A stretch of 64,000 nucleotides of DNA, taken from the NCBI GenBank assembly GCA_902573725.1, contig CACGLE010000002.1, positions 48,923-112,922 on the forward strand. The letters run 5' to 3'. The notes below the pieces were generated by a model. The model searched no databases and was not told where the DNA came from. It saw only the letters and a program-made list of their open reading frames with translations. Below are positions 19,695 to 30,125 of this stretch, one piece after another. Position 1 is the first letter of the stretch, and each line of letters opens with the position of its first letter. The translations under genes were made by a program, and so were the position numbers. The DNA comes from an uncultured SAR116 cluster alpha proteobacterium. Its GTDB lineage: Bacteria; Pseudomonadota; Alphaproteobacteria; Puniceispirillales; Puniceispirillaceae.

Positions 19695-21818
19695 TCATTC
19701 TACTTCCGAGGAATCAGAAACAGCTTCGAGATCGGCACCTGTTTTCTGATCAACCCGTTTCATTGATAATTTTACTTTTCCTCGATCATCAAAGCCAATA
19801 ACCTTTACCTTAACGCTATCACCTTCTTTGCATACATCTGTTGTCTTTGCCACTCGCTCTTCAAGCATTTCGGAGATGTGTACAAGACCATCTTTTGGTC
19901 CAAGAAAATTTACAAAAGCACCAAAATCCACTGTTTTAACTACAGATCCAGTGTAAATTTGACCAAGTTCTGGCTCTGCTACAATATCCTTGATTCGCCC
20001 AATTGCCTCCTCAGAGGACTCTTGGGAAGATGCTGCTATTGACACTGTGCCGTCATCTTCAATATCAATTTTAGCACCAGTTTGCTCACAAATTTCTCTG
20101 ATAACTTTGCCGCCAGGCCCAATAATATCTCTTATTTTATCAACTGGTATTTTTAAAGTAGTAATTTTGGGCGCGCTATCAGACAAAGTCTCTCTGGCAG
20201 ATTTTAGAGCCTTACTCATTTCCCCTAGGATATGCAACCTACCATCTTTGGCTTGGCCTAACGCAATCTCCATAATCTCAGAAGTAATAGATGTAATTTT
20301 TATATCCATTTGTAATGACGTGATCCCGTCTTGAGTTCCAGCAACTTTAAAGTCCATGTCACCCAAATGATCTTCATCACCAAGAATATCAGATAAAACA
20401 GCATAGGAATCATCCTCTTTAATTAGTCCCATTGCTATACCAGCAACAGGACGTTTCAAAGGAACCCCAGCGTCCATCATTGCGAGCGATGTTCCACACA
20501 CAGTGGCCATAGAAGATGAACCATTAGATTCTGTTACTTCCGATACGGTTCTTAGGGTATAAGGGAATTCCTCTTTTTTTGGTAAAACAGGGTTAATTGC
20601 TCTCCAAGCTAACTTTCCATGTCCAATTTCACGCCTACCAGGACTTCCAGTACGGCCCGCCTCACCAACTGAATATGGAGGAAAATTATAGTGGAGCATA
20701 AATCTCGAACGAAATTCTCCCTCTAGTGAGTCAATGATTTGTTCGTCTTGTCCCGTACCAAGTGTTGTAACTGCAAGAGCCTGTGTTTCTCCTCGTGTAA
20801 AAAGCGCTGAACCATGGGTCCTCGGAAGCAATCCAACTTCAGCTACAATCGGACGAACTGTTTTAGTATCGCGACCATCAATGCGCTTTCCCGTCTTTAA
20901 GATAGCAGAACGCACAACATTTGACTCGAGTTCCTTCATTATGCTGGCAACTAAAACTCCATCTGCCTCTTGGCCTGCTATTTCAATAGCCCTTTCCTTG
21001 ATATCTGATAGGACCCTTTGCCTTTCACTTTTTTCTGAAATGATATAAGCCTTTTCAACCTCAGTTTTCAAACTTGATAAATTTTTTCTAATTTCCTGAG
21101 CCTCAGGTAATTCCTGTGGAAGTTCACGTGGCTCTTTGGCAGCTGTTTCCGCAAGCTCTATAATAGCGCTTATGGCTGTTTGTATTTGCTCATGCCCAAA
21201 ATTAACTGCATCTAACATTGTTTTTTCCGATAATTCACTTGCTTCGGACTCTACCATTAACACCCCTTCTGAAGTGCCAGCCATTACTAAATCTAAAGTA
21301 GATTCTTCCATTTGAGTAATAGTCGGGTTTAAAACAAAATCGCCGCCAATAAATCCTATACGTGCCGCTCCAATGGGTCCAAAGAATGGAACGCCCGAAA
21401 TGGTTAAAGCTGCAGATGCACCTATCATTGCTACAATATCTGGATTGGTTTCCATATCATGCGATAAAACTGTGCATATAACCTGTGTTTCACATTTAAA
21501 TTCTTTAGGAAACAAGGGTCTTATAGGCCTATCAATTAGTCTGCTTACAAGTGTTTCATTTTCAGATGGGCGTCCTTCACGTTTAAAAAATCCACCTGGA
21601 ATTTTTCCAGCAGCAAATGCCTTTTCTTGATAATTTACGGTTAATGGAAAGAAATCTTGGCCAGGCTTCGCAGATTTTGCAGCGACAGCTGTGCATAAGA
21701 CAGTCGTTTGACCGATAGTAACCAAAACAGCCCCATCTGCTTGTCTAGCTATTTTTCCCGTTTCCAAAACAACGGTCTTTTCACCCCATTTGAATTCTTT
21801 TTTATAAATTGTGAACAT
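19695..21818 (-). CDS. pnp: Polyribonucleotide nucleotidyltransferase (PNPase)
   Basis: 707 residues. Two RNase PH-like cores (first with [20 protein letters not shown]; second with [16 protein letters not shown] and [13 protein letters not shown] segment [15 protein letters not shown]), then a KH domain ([15 protein letters not shown], ~555-570) and S1 domain ([18 protein letters not shown], ~625-690). It degrades RNA 3' to 5' with phosphate. GGAG lies 6-8 bases before ATG. It is downstream of rpsO with a 326-base leader containing hairpins, the same order as the autoregulated E. coli rpsO-pnp operon. Confidence 0.98.
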   Translation of the reverse strand: MFTIYKKEFKWGEKTVVLETGKIARQADGAVLVTIGQTTVLCTAVAAKSAKPGQDFFPLTVNYQEKAFAAGKIPGGFFKREGRPSENETLVSRLIDRPIRPLFPKEFKCETQVICTVLSHDMETNPDIVAMIGASAALTISGVPFFGPIGAARIGFIGGDFVLNPTITQMEESTLDLVMAGTSEGVLMVESEASELSEKTMLDAVNFGHEQIQTAISAIIELAETAAKEPRELPQELPEAQEIRKNLSSLKTEVEKAYIISEKSERQRVLSDIKERAIEIAGQEADGVLVASIMKELESNVVRSAILKTGKRIDGRDTKTVRPIVAEVGLLPRTHGSALFTRGETQALAVTTLGTGQDEQIIDSLEGEFRSRFMLHYNFPPYSVGEAGRTGSPGRREIGHGKLAWRAINPVLPKKEEFPYTLRTVSEVTESNGSSSMATVCGTSLAMMDAGVPLKRPVAGIAMGLIKEDDSYAVLSDILGDEDHLGDMDFKVAGTQDGITSLQMDIKITSITSEIMEIALGQAKDGRLHILGEMSKALKSARETLSDSAPKITTLKIPVDKIRDIIGPGGKVIREICEQTGAKIDIEDDGTVSIAASSQESSEEAIGRIKDIVAEPELGQIYTGSVVKTVDFGAFVNFLGPKDGLVHISEMLEERVAKTTDVCKEGDSVKVKVIGFDDRGKVKLSMKRVDQKTGADLEAVSDSSEVE

Positions 21819-22144
21819 ACACTACTCCGTTCGCTCATCATGTCAGCCGCTTTACGAATTGCTTTATGAGATACAGAATTTTGTGCGAAGCGCTTGCGGT
21901 TCCAAATTAAGTTTCTTAAATTTTAGTAGAATCAAACTGAACAACAATCTCCGTCTGGTTGTTCAAAAAGCTTGCTTTGTCAAGCGTCCGCATCACTCCA
22001 TCTTTTGCGGCAAATAATTGTTTTTACATTTCTATGATGGCTGTATGACATGGGAAATATTGAATTGCAACAACAAAAAAGACAACTTTTGAATAAAGCA
22101 GTCTAAAAATGATATTTTAAAAACCAAATAGATTTTTTTAATAA
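21819..22144 (-). promoter_or_regulatory. rpsO-pnp intergenic leader with tandem hairpins
   Basis: 326 bases without a gene. In transcript sense, GCTTG-N6-CAAGC (21985-21970) is followed by the perfect 8-bp stem TGAACAAC/GTTGTTCA with a 12-base loop (21965-21938). Further down is the palindrome AAGCGCTT near 21889-21896. In E. coli the same interval contains an RNase III-cleaved stem-loop through which PNPase represses itself; the parallel here is inference. I see no convincing promoter or terminator. Confidence 0.4.
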
Positions 22145-22414
22145 TTATCTGCGCAAGCCTAATGTTGATATTAGTTCTCTATAATCGCTTTCTTTTCGTG
22201 ATTTTATATAATCAAGCAAATGACGTCTTTGTCCAACCATCATTAAAAGACCACGACGCGAACCAAAGTCTTTCTTATGGGTTTTTAAATGCTCTGTAAG
22301 ATTAGCTATACGCTCGCTTAAAATTGCTACCTGCACAGCAGCGGAACCAGAGTCTTTATCATTAGAACCGAATCTTTTAACCAATTCAGCTGTTTTTTCT
22401 TTTGTTATCGACAT
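22145..22414 (-). CDS. rpsO: 30S ribosomal protein S15
   Basis: 89 residues, the standard S15 length, with [41 protein letters not shown] and [11 protein letters not shown]. It binds 16S rRNA early in 30S assembly and is an mRNA autoregulator in other bacteria. The ATG is preceded by AAGGAGGT at 6 bases, one of the strongest ribosome-binding sites in the window, as expected for a highly expressed gene. It sits between truB and pnp. Confidence 0.98.
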   Translation of the reverse strand: MSITKEKTAELVKRFGSNDKDSGSAAVQVAILSERIANLTEHLKTHKKDFGSRRGLLMMVGQRRHLLDYIKSRKESDYRELISTLGLRR

Positions 22415-22435
22415 CTATTACCTCCTTGAACATAA

Positions 22436-23353
22436 CTACTGTATGTTAAAAACCCTGACAGGACGAATAATCCCGGAATCAAGTGTTATTAATGCGATAA
22501 CCACGCCATTACAAATGGCAACACTATTTTGGTTCTCAACAAAACTTTTCCCAAAATAGGGTATGCGTTGCCCCATTCTTATTCTTTCTGCCTCTACGGG
22601 TGTTATTTGCAATGCCGGGATGTCGTCTAGCACTGCAGATAACGATATAACATTTTTTTTTGCATCGGCAATATCTCTCAAATTTTTAAAAAAATCCAGT
22701 GAAATCGCATCTTTTAGGTTGAAATTTCCCACAGAAATCCTCTTAAGGGCAGAAATGTGTCCAGCTGACCCTAATCGGCGACCTAAATCGCGACCCAAAG
22801 AGCGAACATAGGTTCCTTTCCCACAAAATATTGAGAAACATGCATTGTTGTTACTCAATGATAATAACGACAAATTATGGATGTTTACTTCACGCGATTT
22901 TAAATCTACTTGATTTTCTATTCCCCTTTTTTCAGAAAAACGTGCAATGGAATAAGCGCGCTTGCCGTCTATCTTTACAGCTGAGTAATCTGGCGGTGTC
23001 TGTTTTATTTTTCCAATAAATTCAGGGATGCAGTTGTCAATATCCTCCTTTGTAGGAATATTATTTGATGTTCTGGTAGGTGAACCCTCTTTATCATCTG
23101 TTGTTGTTTCGTACCCCCAACTTATTGTGAATTCGTATTTTTTTGCGCTATCCATTACATAAGAAACAGTTTTTGTTGCCTCCCCAATAGCAATGGGTAA
23201 CACACCACTAGCCAATGGGTCCAAGGTCCCACCATGGCCAATTTTTGAACAATTTAGTTTTTTGCGAATAACAGCTAAAGCTTTTGCAGAACTTATCCCA
23301 GCAGGCTTATCGAAGTTGATCCATCCATGTATCCTAGTCTTATTAGATAACAT
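22436..23353 (-). CDS. truB: tRNA pseudouridine-55 synthase
   Basis: 305 residues from ATG 23353 (a GTG one codon earlier is possible). Motifs: GWINFDKPAGISSAKAL, the catalytic Asp in HGGTLDPLASGVLPIAIGEATK, KKYEFTISWGYET and RVSCGKGTY-like FCGKGTYVRSLGRDLG. TruB makes pseudouridine 55 in the T loop of tRNAs and acts as a tRNA folding chaperone. It follows rbfA by 17 bases in the translation gene run. Confidence 0.96.
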   Translation of the reverse strand: MLSNKTRIHGWINFDKPAGISSAKALAVIRKKLNCSKIGHGGTLDPLASGVLPIAIGEATKTVSYVMDSAKKYEFTISWGYETTTDDKEGSPTRTSNNIPTKEDIDNCIPEFIGKIKQTPPDYSAVKIDGKRAYSIARFSEKRGIENQVDLKSREVNIHNLSLLSLSNNNACFSIFCGKGTYVRSLGRDLGRRLGSAGHISALKRISVGNFNLKDAISLDFFKNLRDIADAKKNVISLSAVLDDIPALQITPVEAERIRMGQRIPYFGKSFVENQNSVAICNGVVIALITLDSGIIRPVRVFNIQ

Positions 23354-23370
23354 CACTAATTTAGCTTCAT

Positions 23371-23835
23371 TTAAGATTTTCTTGTCTGCGAGAAGCTGTC
23401 TGCTTGAGTTTCAACCTGTATTTCAATCTCATTGCAGATTGAGGTCTCAGCATTTAATGGTTTAGGTAAATTATTAAATAAAGAAGTAATTTTATCTACG
23501 TAATCGAAACTTTCATCCTTTAAAAAACTAAGCTTTGGCATGCGTTTAAGATGTACTTTCTGAGAAACATGATGAGCAAAAAATGGAGCCATCTTATTTA
23601 GAACAGGCAGTATGATTTCTATATCTTCCCCACCCAAGGGCATAACAAAAACCTTTGCGCTAGAAAGATCTGAACTTACAGAAACTTCGCTTACAGTGAT
23701 CGATTTTCCACTAAGTTCATGAACATATATGTCTTGTCTTATAAAGATTCCAGCCAATATATGGCGTATTTCTTCTCCAACACGCAACTGGCGTTTACTT
23801 GGAGATTTGGGAGATATTTTAACTTTTTTCGACAT
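23371..23835 (-). CDS. rbfA: 30S ribosome-binding factor A
   Basis: 154 residues. The type II KH-like core spans about 14-115 (RVGEEIRHILAGIF, ITVSEVSVSSDLSSAKVFVMPLG, KRMPKLSFLKDESFDYVDKI). A polar C-terminal tail of ~30 residues follows. RbfA matures the 16S rRNA 5' end and aids cold-adapted 30S assembly. Position between infB and truB is the conserved one. Confidence 0.95.
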   Translation of the reverse strand: MSKKVKISPKSPSKRQLRVGEEIRHILAGIFIRQDIYVHELSGKSITVSEVSVSSDLSSAKVFVMPLGGEDIEIILPVLNKMAPFFAHHVSQKVHLKRMPKLSFLKDESFDYVDKITSLFNNLPKPLNAETSICNEIEIQVETQADSFSQTRKS

Positions 23836-23889
23836 AATACTTGCCTAGTTTTCATTCAAAAAAAACTGAATATTAAAGTAGTAACAAAA

Positions 23890-26481
23890 TTACAAACTAC
23901 GAGCCACTTCTGTTACTTCGAAACATTCAATAACGTCACCCTGTTGTATATCAGAATAATTTTCAAACGCCATCCCACATTCCATGCCATCCTTTACCTC
24001 CTTTACTTCATCTTTAAAACGTTTAAGTGTCTTAAGAGAACCTTCGTGGATTACAATATTATCTCTTAACAAACGAACACTACACCCACGACGAATTATT
24101 CCTTCTGTGACGTAGCATCCTGCAACTTTACCTTGTTTTGACACTGAAAAAACCTCTCTTATTTCTGCATATCCAATGAATTCCTCTTGTTTATCTGGAC
24201 TTAATAATCCACTCATCGCTGTTTTAATTTCATCAATTAGCTCATAAATTATAGAGTGGTATCTAATTTCAATGCCATCACGTCGCGCAAGATCTCGAGC
24301 CTGAGGAATGGCACGAACATTAAATCCAACAACAATAGCTTGTGAAGCTGCAGCTAGAGATATATCTGATTCCGATAATGCACCAACTCCGCCTGTTAAG
24401 ATGCGTACCTTAACTTGGTCTGTTGCTAGCTTATCAAGAGCAACTTTTATAGCTTCAAGAGAGCCATGAACGTCTGTTTTTATAACTACAGGCAATTCTT
24501 CAGCTTCACCTGCCGCAATTGCTGATAACATTTGTTCAACTGACCCACGTGCTTTTATTGCAGCCTCTTTGTCTCGTGCTTTTCTACCTCGATAATCAGC
24601 AATTTCACGAGCTCTTGATTCTGTAGGGACAACAATAAATTGGTCACCGGCCATTGGTGTACCGTTTAGTCCCAAAACCTCAACTGGTTGCCCTGGAAGT
24701 GCCTTTTTTAAATTTGCACCTCTATCGTTAAGGAGTGCACGCACTCTTCCATATTCTGCCCCAACAACAAAAATATCACCAACTTTCAACGTTCCCTTCT
24801 GAACTAAGACTGTTGCAACAGACCCTTTCCCGCGCTCCACTTTAGCTTCAATCACAGAACCTTCCGCAGACCTATCTGGATTTGCCTTTAGTTCTAAAAT
24901 CTCTGCTTGAAGCATCATAGCCTCCTCTAACTTTTCAAGACCCTCTCCTGTATGGGCCGAGACATCAATACACTGGATCTCTCCGCCAAAATCCTCTGTT
25001 ATAATTTCATATTGCAGTAAATCATTGCGAACACGTTGAGCATCTGCTTCCGGTTTATCACATTTATTTACTGCTACAATGATAGGGCACTCCGCTGCTT
25101 TAGCATGGTTAATTGCTTCTATTGTTTGTGCTTTCACAGAGTCATCTGCAGCAACAACAAGAACAACAATATCTGTGGTATTTGCACCCCTTAAACGCAT
25201 TTCTGTAAAAGCTTCATGCCCTGGTGTATCAATAAAAGTGATAATGTTTTCTAACTGTGTTTTAATTTGATATGCGCCTATATGCTGGGTGATACCCCCT
25301 GACTCACCTCCAGCGACATCTGTTTTACGAATAGCATCTAACAAACTAGTCTTACCATGATCAACATGTCCCATAATCGTTATAACAGGGGGTCTTGTTT
25401 TCAGACTGTCTTGAGAGTCTTCCTTGCCTTCAAGACCAATCTCAATATCCGATTCAGATACTCGGAGTGCCTTATGACCAAATTCTATTGTAACCAGCTC
25501 TGCTGTCTCTGCATCAATGGTCTGAGTAGCAGTAGCCATTATACCTTGCTTCATCAGTTCTTTTACGACGTCTGCGGAACGTTCAGCCATACGATTTGCT
25601 AGCTCAGATACAGTAATTGAATCTGGGATTACAACATCTCTAACCTGTTTAATCTGAGGTTGTGTTTCTTCACGCATTCGAGCTTTTTCTCGCTGTCTTC
25701 TAACAGATGCAAGAGAACGTTGCCTGCCACCTTCTGAACCTGAAAGTGCCTCTGATATAGTAAGTTTACCTTGCCTTCTTGAGAGACCATCACGAGCTCT
25801 TCCATGAGATCTGCGTGGCTGTTCAATATCATCGTCACGTTTCCGTCTATTTTGTGGCGCATCATTAAGACGCCTAGTTTGTGGTGCCTCTTTGATAATA
25901 TCTGGAGACATCGAATTTATGTTTTTCTGTCTGAGTTTTTCAGCTTGAGTGTTTGACAACTCTTGATTTTTTTTTGCTTTTGTTCTCGCTTCTATTTCTT
26001 CAAGCTCTGCTAATTCAGTACGTCGCCGTTCTAATAATAAATCTTTGCTTTTTTCTGAAATTTCGTGAGAGTCATTTTCAAGATCCGAACTTTGTCCATT
26101 CGACCCTTCTATGTTTGTTTTGATCTCTCCTATTTTATTAGAAGTTTCTTCAGAACGTTTTACGCCTTGTTTTAACACTGCAATGCGATTAGCACGTTCT
26201 GTAGCCGTAAGGCCATCTTGAAGTTGGTTTTCCCCTTCGTTATCAGCCATAAGGGGCGATAAAGCTGGTGATTGATTTGCTTTAGTCTGCGATGCCGCTG
26301 AGGGGTTTCTTTGGATCTGACTTGCAGGAGCCCTTTTCCGACGGACTTCTACCTGCACAGTTTTACCTCTCCTTGCGCTAACTTCAGAGCCTCTGCGAGC
26401 AGGGGAGTCCACACCACCAAGAGATAACTTGCCACTACCTGACAAACTTAAGGTCTTGGTCTTATTTGTGTCTTCACTCAT
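23890..26481 (-). CDS. infB: Translation initiation factor IF-2
   Basis: 863 residues. Residues 1-~280 are a charged, low-complexity N-terminal region (Ser/Arg/Glu-rich) typical of alphaproteobacterial IF-2, followed by the IF2 N-terminal helical subdomain near [20 protein letters not shown]. The G domain has [14 protein letters not shown] (G1), DTPGHEAF (G3) and NKCDKPEA (G4); beta-barrel domains and the fMet-tRNA-binding C2 domain follow. It positions initiator tRNA on the 30S subunit. It lies after nusA and ylxR as usual. Confidence 0.98.
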   Translation of the reverse strand: MSEDTNKTKTLSLSGSGKLSLGGVDSPARRGSEVSARRGKTVQVEVRRKRAPASQIQRNPSAASQTKANQSPALSPLMADNEGENQLQDGLTATERANRIAVLKQGVKRSEETSNKIGEIKTNIEGSNGQSSDLENDSHEISEKSKDLLLERRRTELAELEEIEARTKAKKNQELSNTQAEKLRQKNINSMSPDIIKEAPQTRRLNDAPQNRRKRDDDIEQPRRSHGRARDGLSRRQGKLTISEALSGSEGGRQRSLASVRRQREKARMREETQPQIKQVRDVVIPDSITVSELANRMAERSADVVKELMKQGIMATATQTIDAETAELVTIEFGHKALRVSESDIEIGLEGKEDSQDSLKTRPPVITIMGHVDHGKTSLLDAIRKTDVAGGESGGITQHIGAYQIKTQLENIITFIDTPGHEAFTEMRLRGANTTDIVVLVVAADDSVKAQTIEAINHAKAAECPIIVAVNKCDKPEADAQRVRNDLLQYEIITEDFGGEIQCIDVSAHTGEGLEKLEEAMMLQAEILELKANPDRSAEGSVIEAKVERGKGSVATVLVQKGTLKVGDIFVVGAEYGRVRALLNDRGANLKKALPGQPVEVLGLNGTPMAGDQFIVVPTESRAREIADYRGRKARDKEAAIKARGSVEQMLSAIAAGEAEELPVVIKTDVHGSLEAIKVALDKLATDQVKVRILTGGVGALSESDISLAAASQAIVVGFNVRAIPQARDLARRDGIEIRYHSIIYELIDEIKTAMSGLLSPDKQEEFIGYAEIREVFSVSKQGKVAGCYVTEGIIRRGCSVRLLRDNIVIHEGSLKTLKRFKDEVKEVKDGMECGMAFENYSDIQQGDVIECFEVTEVARSL

Positions 26482-26520
26482 TATATGCCCTTTTTGCTAA
26501 CTTCGTTATTTATTTAAAAC

Positions 26521-27147
26521 CTAAATTCGTTCGTTGATACACCCGTCGGTGCCTCTCTGACAAGAGTTCTCGTGAATAAATGCTTCCCACCTACGAAAAG
26601 AATGCCTAAGGAGATGTCCATCAAAATTATTTTCTTCATTTTTTGAACTAAAGATGCCTACAAATGCTAGTGAATTTCGTCCGAAAGGCTTTCCTAATGT
26701 TTTTGCTGGAATGTTCTTCAATATCCAACTGGGCCTAGTCAAAGATATAATTTTTCTAGCCTCTCTCTTAGAAGCGTCGGCTGCAATAAGCAAGCCTATA
26801 GCAAACTGATGTTCTTTCAAATTACCTGCACCAGCAACTGCGCTTCCCTGCTTTCGAACAAGACCTATCTGTTCGATAAAATTTTTCTGTAATAAATTTT
26901 CGAGTGAAGAGAGAAATAAATCTATTTCACTTGGTGATAAACGTTTATAAAAACCAAGTTGTTTAGCAAATCTGTTTTTGTACAGCGCTTCCTTGACGTA
27001 TTCAGGTTTTGGCAACGTGTAAGCGCCTCTACCTGGCAATTTATTCAAAACATCGGGAGTTAAAGACTTGTCAGGACCAACAACAAACCTTAACAAGTTT
27101 GTGGGTTCATCTGTTTCACCAGTTATTATGCAGGTCCGTTTTGCCAT
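26521..27147 (-). CDS. ylxR: YlxR-family RNA-binding protein fused to an L7Ae-like domain
   Basis: 208 residues. The N-terminal ~85 residues are the YlxR/DUF448 domain (RTCIITGE, LLRFVVGPDKSLTPDVLNKLPGRGAY). Residues ~95-170 resemble the L7Ae/L30e ribosomal fold (EQIGLVRKQGSAVAGAGNL, GLLIAADASKREARKI). The two-domain form is usual in Alphaproteobacteria between nusA and infB. The molecular role is not settled; RNA binding linked to transcription or translation is likely. Confidence 0.92.
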   Translation of the reverse strand: MAKRTCIITGETDEPTNLLRFVVGPDKSLTPDVLNKLPGRGAYTLPKPEYVKEALYKNRFAKQLGFYKRLSPSEIDLFLSSLENLLQKNFIEQIGLVRKQGSAVAGAGNLKEHQFAIGLLIAADASKREARKIISLTRPSWILKNIPAKTLGKPFGRNSLAFVGIFSSKNEENNFDGHLLRHSFRRWEAFIHENSCQRGTDGCINERI

Positions 27148-27168
27148 TTAATTTTGAGCTCATAACAA

Positions 27169-28731
27169 TTAATCTACTGAACTAGATTGTTCATCATCTA
27201 ATTTATTTTTAGTAGCATCTTCTGATGTTTTATCTTCCTCAAACCAATGTGCTCGGGCAGCCATAATAATGTTCCCTGCCTCCACTTCATCATCGAGACC
27301 AAGCTCTCCAATCAAGTTCATTAACTCCTCACTATCTAATTCTGCCAAATCATCAAGTTTTAGAATTTCATTTTCAGCTAACTTCAGCATCATAGGAAGG
27401 GACAAATATTCAAACTGACGAAGATCATTCGAGACTTTCAATCTTACAAGTTCACTCTCAATACGTTTATTTTCTGAATCAACAAATTCAACAGCTCGAT
27501 TATGAATTTCCGTTGCAATATCAATATCAAAACCCTGAATATCTGCAAGTTCTTCAATTTCGGCAACTACAATATCTTCTAACATTACAAATCCCTCTGC
27601 AACCAAAAGATGGGCAATAACATCGTCAATATTTAATGCCTCGATAAATCGGCTGGAACGGTTTTTTATTTCTTCCTGTCGCTTCTCCGACTCTTCTGCT
27701 TCAGTCAAAATATCGATATACCAACCAGTAAGCTGTGAGGCAAGACGAACGTTTTGTCCGCGTCTACCTATTGCAAGACTAAGTTGGTCGTCTGGAACAA
27801 CAACTTCCATCCTGTTAGCAACTTCATCCATTAAAACTTTTGCGACTTCAGCAGGCGCCAGTGCGTTTACTACAAAACCGACAGGGTCTTCTACAAATGG
27901 TATAATTTCTATTTTTTCACCTTGCAATTCACCAACTACTGCTTGAACACGACTACCACGCAACCCGACGCAGGCCCCAACAGGATCAATGCTAGTATCT
28001 CTTGAGAGAACCGATATTTTAGCTCGACTTCCAGGTTCTCTAGCTACAGCCTTAATCTCAATAATTCCGTCATAAATCTCTGGAACTTCTTGAGTAAATA
28101 ATTTAGCCATAAAGTCATTTGATGCTCGAGACAAAAATATTTGGGGGCCTCTTACCTCCTCTCTTACATCTAAAATATATGCTCTTATTCTATCTCCCTG
28201 TCGCAAATTTTCACGTGGAATCATCTCCTCACGTCTAATTACACCCTCTGCCCTCCCGAGATCGACTGTAATTGAATAACTTTCAGAGCGCTTTATGGTG
28301 CCTACAACAATTTCCCCAACTCTGTCCTTGTACTCTTCATATTGCCTTGCACGCTCTGCGTCTCTAACTTTTTGTGATATTACTTGTTTAGCTGTCTGTG
28401 CAGCGATTCTGCCAAATTCAATTGGTGGTAAAGGCTCACGTAAAAACCCCCCTAATTCAATTTGGTGTTTTTTCCCCTCATCAACTGACATCTGAGTTGC
28501 ATCATCTTCGATATCTTCAACGACTTCTGTCCATCTCTCAAGACTGATAGCACCTGTTTTTCTATCAATCATTGCCCTAATGTCGTGCTCATATCCATAT
28601 TTAGAGCGACCTGCTTTTTGAATTGCCTCTTCCATCGCCGTGATAACCTCATCACGGTCAATTGACTTTTCCCTTGCAACTGCGTCTGCAATTTGGATTA
28701 GTTCTAATCCAGGAACTGAAGATGTATCCAT
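27169..28731 (-). CDS. nusA: Transcription termination/antitermination factor NusA
   Basis: 520 residues. The N-terminal RNAP-binding domain (1-~125) has ALEKAIQKA-type segment [16 protein letters not shown]; the S1 domain spans ~135-200 ([21 protein letters not shown]); the paired KH domains follow ([35 protein letters not shown]). The C-terminal ~150 residues contain two acidic helix-hairpin-helix repeats as in alpha/gamma-proteobacterial NusA. It binds RNA polymerase and nascent RNA, and enhances pausing and intrinsic termination. It is 21 bases after rimP; the shared leader carries a strong intrinsic terminator (29309-29284). Confidence 0.97.
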   Translation of the reverse strand: MDTSSVPGLELIQIADAVAREKSIDRDEVITAMEEAIQKAGRSKYGYEHDIRAMIDRKTGAISLERWTEVVEDIEDDATQMSVDEGKKHQIELGGFLREPLPPIEFGRIAAQTAKQVISQKVRDAERARQYEEYKDRVGEIVVGTIKRSESYSITVDLGRAEGVIRREEMIPRENLRQGDRIRAYILDVREEVRGPQIFLSRASNDFMAKLFTQEVPEIYDGIIEIKAVAREPGSRAKISVLSRDTSIDPVGACVGLRGSRVQAVVGELQGEKIEIIPFVEDPVGFVVNALAPAEVAKVLMDEVANRMEVVVPDDQLSLAIGRRGQNVRLASQLTGWYIDILTEAEESEKRQEEIKNRSSRFIEALNIDDVIAHLLVAEGFVMLEDIVVAEIEELADIQGFDIDIATEIHNRAVEFVDSENKRIESELVRLKVSNDLRQFEYLSLPMMLKLAENEILKLDDLAELDSEELMNLIGELGLDDEVEAGNIIMAARAHWFEEDKTSEDATKNKLDDEQSSSVD

Positions 28732-28752
28732 TGTAATCTCTTTTCTTTTTTA

Positions 28753-29253
28753 TTATAACCTAGACTTGGTCGAAAAATATTTACTTGGGTCTATACAAAC
28801 GGATTCAATTTCCCCGAGTCCAAGTGTAATCCTTCCAAACCCAGTCTCGAATATAATGTTTTCGTTTTCGTCAACTTTAGCTATTTTTGCTCTAAATCGT
28901 TTCCGACCGTCCCTAATGAACCGCATTCGAACCTTTACTGATTCACCCTTGAATCTATCAAAATCAGAAATTCTTGTTAATGGCCTGTCTATCCCAGGGG
29001 AGCTTACCTCAAGATAATAAGGGTCTTTTATAGGGTCTTCCACATCGAGTACAGTCGCTATATGACGACTTATATTCTCACAATCCTTTACAGTCATTTC
29101 AGATAAATCAACCGGTTCAGCCATAATTTGAAGCTTTGATCTCTTTTGTCTGTTAGAGTTTTCATTTTGCGTCGAAAAATTTAACCGTATAAGCAAGTAA
29201 CCTATATCTTCAAGTGCTGGTTCAACAATTTGTGTCAATTTTAAGAGGGACAT
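28753..29253 (-). CDS. rimP: Ribosome maturation factor RimP
   Basis: 166 residues. The N-terminal RimP domain (IVEPALEDIGYLLIRL, LSEMTVKDCENISRHIATVLDVEDPI, YYLEVSSPGIDRPL) is followed by an SH3-like C-terminal domain (RVRMRFIRDGRKRFRAKI). RimP acts in 30S subunit maturation. It heads rimP-nusA-ylxR-infB. Its ATG follows the U-tract of a terminator by about 30 bases. Confidence 0.96.
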   Translation of the reverse strand: MSLLKLTQIVEPALEDIGYLLIRLNFSTQNENSNRQKRSKLQIMAEPVDLSEMTVKDCENISRHIATVLDVEDPIKDPYYLEVSSPGIDRPLTRISDFDRFKGESVKVRMRFIRDGRKRFRAKIAKVDENENIIFETGFGRITLGLGEIESVCIDPSKYFSTKSRL

Positions 29254-29283
29254 ATCTATAAACCCAACCCTTGTTTATTAACC

Positions 29284-29309
29284 AAAAAAAAGGCGGGTCA
29301 TAGCCCACC
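29284..29309 (-). terminator. Intrinsic terminator in the rimP-nusA leader
   Basis: In transcript sense a GC-rich stem GGTGGG (29309-29304) pairs with CCCGCC (29297-29292), with one U-G wobble and a 6-base loop, followed at once by eight T residues (29291-29284). This is the clearest Rho-independent terminator in the window. It could end the tsaB-to-trmB transcript, or act as an attenuator, since a candidate promoter lies just upstream and rimP just downstream. Confidence 0.85.
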
Positions 29310-29335
29310 AAATATTTTGACGCGAATTTTTAACA

Positions 29336-29364
29336 ATATTATCACAACTTAGATAATCTTTCAA
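29336..29364 (-). promoter_or_regulatory. Possible rimP operon promoter upstream of the terminator
   Basis: TTGAAA (29364-29359, 4 of 6) lies 17 bases before TAATAT (29341-29336), or 15 bases before GATAAT (29343-29338, 5 of 6). Initiation near 29330 would put the hairpin inside a leader of about 75-80 bases ahead of rimP. The match is moderate. Confidence 0.35.
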
Positions 29365-29410
29365 GAATATAAAAAAATTTCGTATAAGCTAAAACTCTAA
29401 CCCAAAACAA

Positions 29411-30100
29411 TCAATTAGACACTCTCTTAAAGTTAAACCAAGCTGGTTTTCGCCCTTCTATAATAGCCTTCCTCATATATCTACTCTCAGGCCAGTTCTT
29501 AGGTTTTATACTCCAGTCTTTAGGGTGGTTAACAGACCATTCAAAATTCGGGTTTGCTAACATTCCTGCTAAAATCCAGTTTTTTGCACAAGAATGATCA
29601 GTCGCCATTCTGAGTTCCCCTCCAATTTTCATTAACCTGCTGAGTTCTTTAAGATTATCTTTATTAATTATTCGTCTACTTGCATGTCTGTTTTTTGGCC
29701 AAGGATCTGGAAACATGATAAACACGCCATCCAAACAATTGTTGGGCCATGATGAAACCTGTAAGCGAATGTCATCTGGCCATATGCGAATGTTTTTAAT
29801 CTCATCATCTTTGCAATATCTTAAAAGCGAAATCACACCGTTCAGAAAGGGTTCAGCACCAATATAACCATTTTCAGGATGGTTTTTAGCTTCCATTGCT
29901 AAATGCTCTCCACCACCGAAACCTATTTCCAAAAATATTTTTTCTGGATAATGGGTAAATAAGCATGTTGGATGACTAAATTTATGGGGCAACAAATACG
30001 CTGGCAAATTTTTTTCTAGTAACCGCTCTGAAGCTTTACTTAGCCTTCTTCCTTTTCGTCTCCCATAATAAGGCAGAAATTCTTCCATAGATAAATTCAT
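29411..30100 (-). CDS. trmB: tRNA (guanine-N7-)-methyltransferase
   Basis: 229 residues from ATG 30100 (MNLSMEEFLPYYGRRKGRRL); a longer frame to 30238 overlaps metK and is unlikely, and a second ATG four codons later is also possible. SAM-binding motif FLEIGFGGGEHLAMEA, then MFPDPWPKNRHASRRI and the C-terminal ESRYMRKAIIEGR, all characteristic. It forms m7G46 in tRNA. It begins 25 bases after the metK stop. Confidence 0.94.
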   Translation of the reverse strand: MNLSMEEFLPYYGRRKGRRLSKASERLLEKNLPAYLLPHKFSHPTCLFTHYPEKIFLEIGFGGGEHLAMEAKNHPENGYIGAEPFLNGVISLLRYCKDDEIKNIRIWPDDIRLQVSSWPNNCLDGVFIMFPDPWPKNRHASRRIINKDNLKELSRLMKIGGELRMATDHSCAKNWILAGMLANPNFEWSVNHPKDWSIKPKNWPESRYMRKAIIEGRKPAWFNFKRVSN

Positions 30101-30125
30101 TGGTAAGATTATTGTGTCTTGGCAA

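Noticed and set aside
21960..21990. TTGACA on the minus strand upstream of pnp as a promoter
   Set aside because: No -10-like hexamer at 15-19 bases; it is part of the GCTTG/CAAGC hairpin instead.
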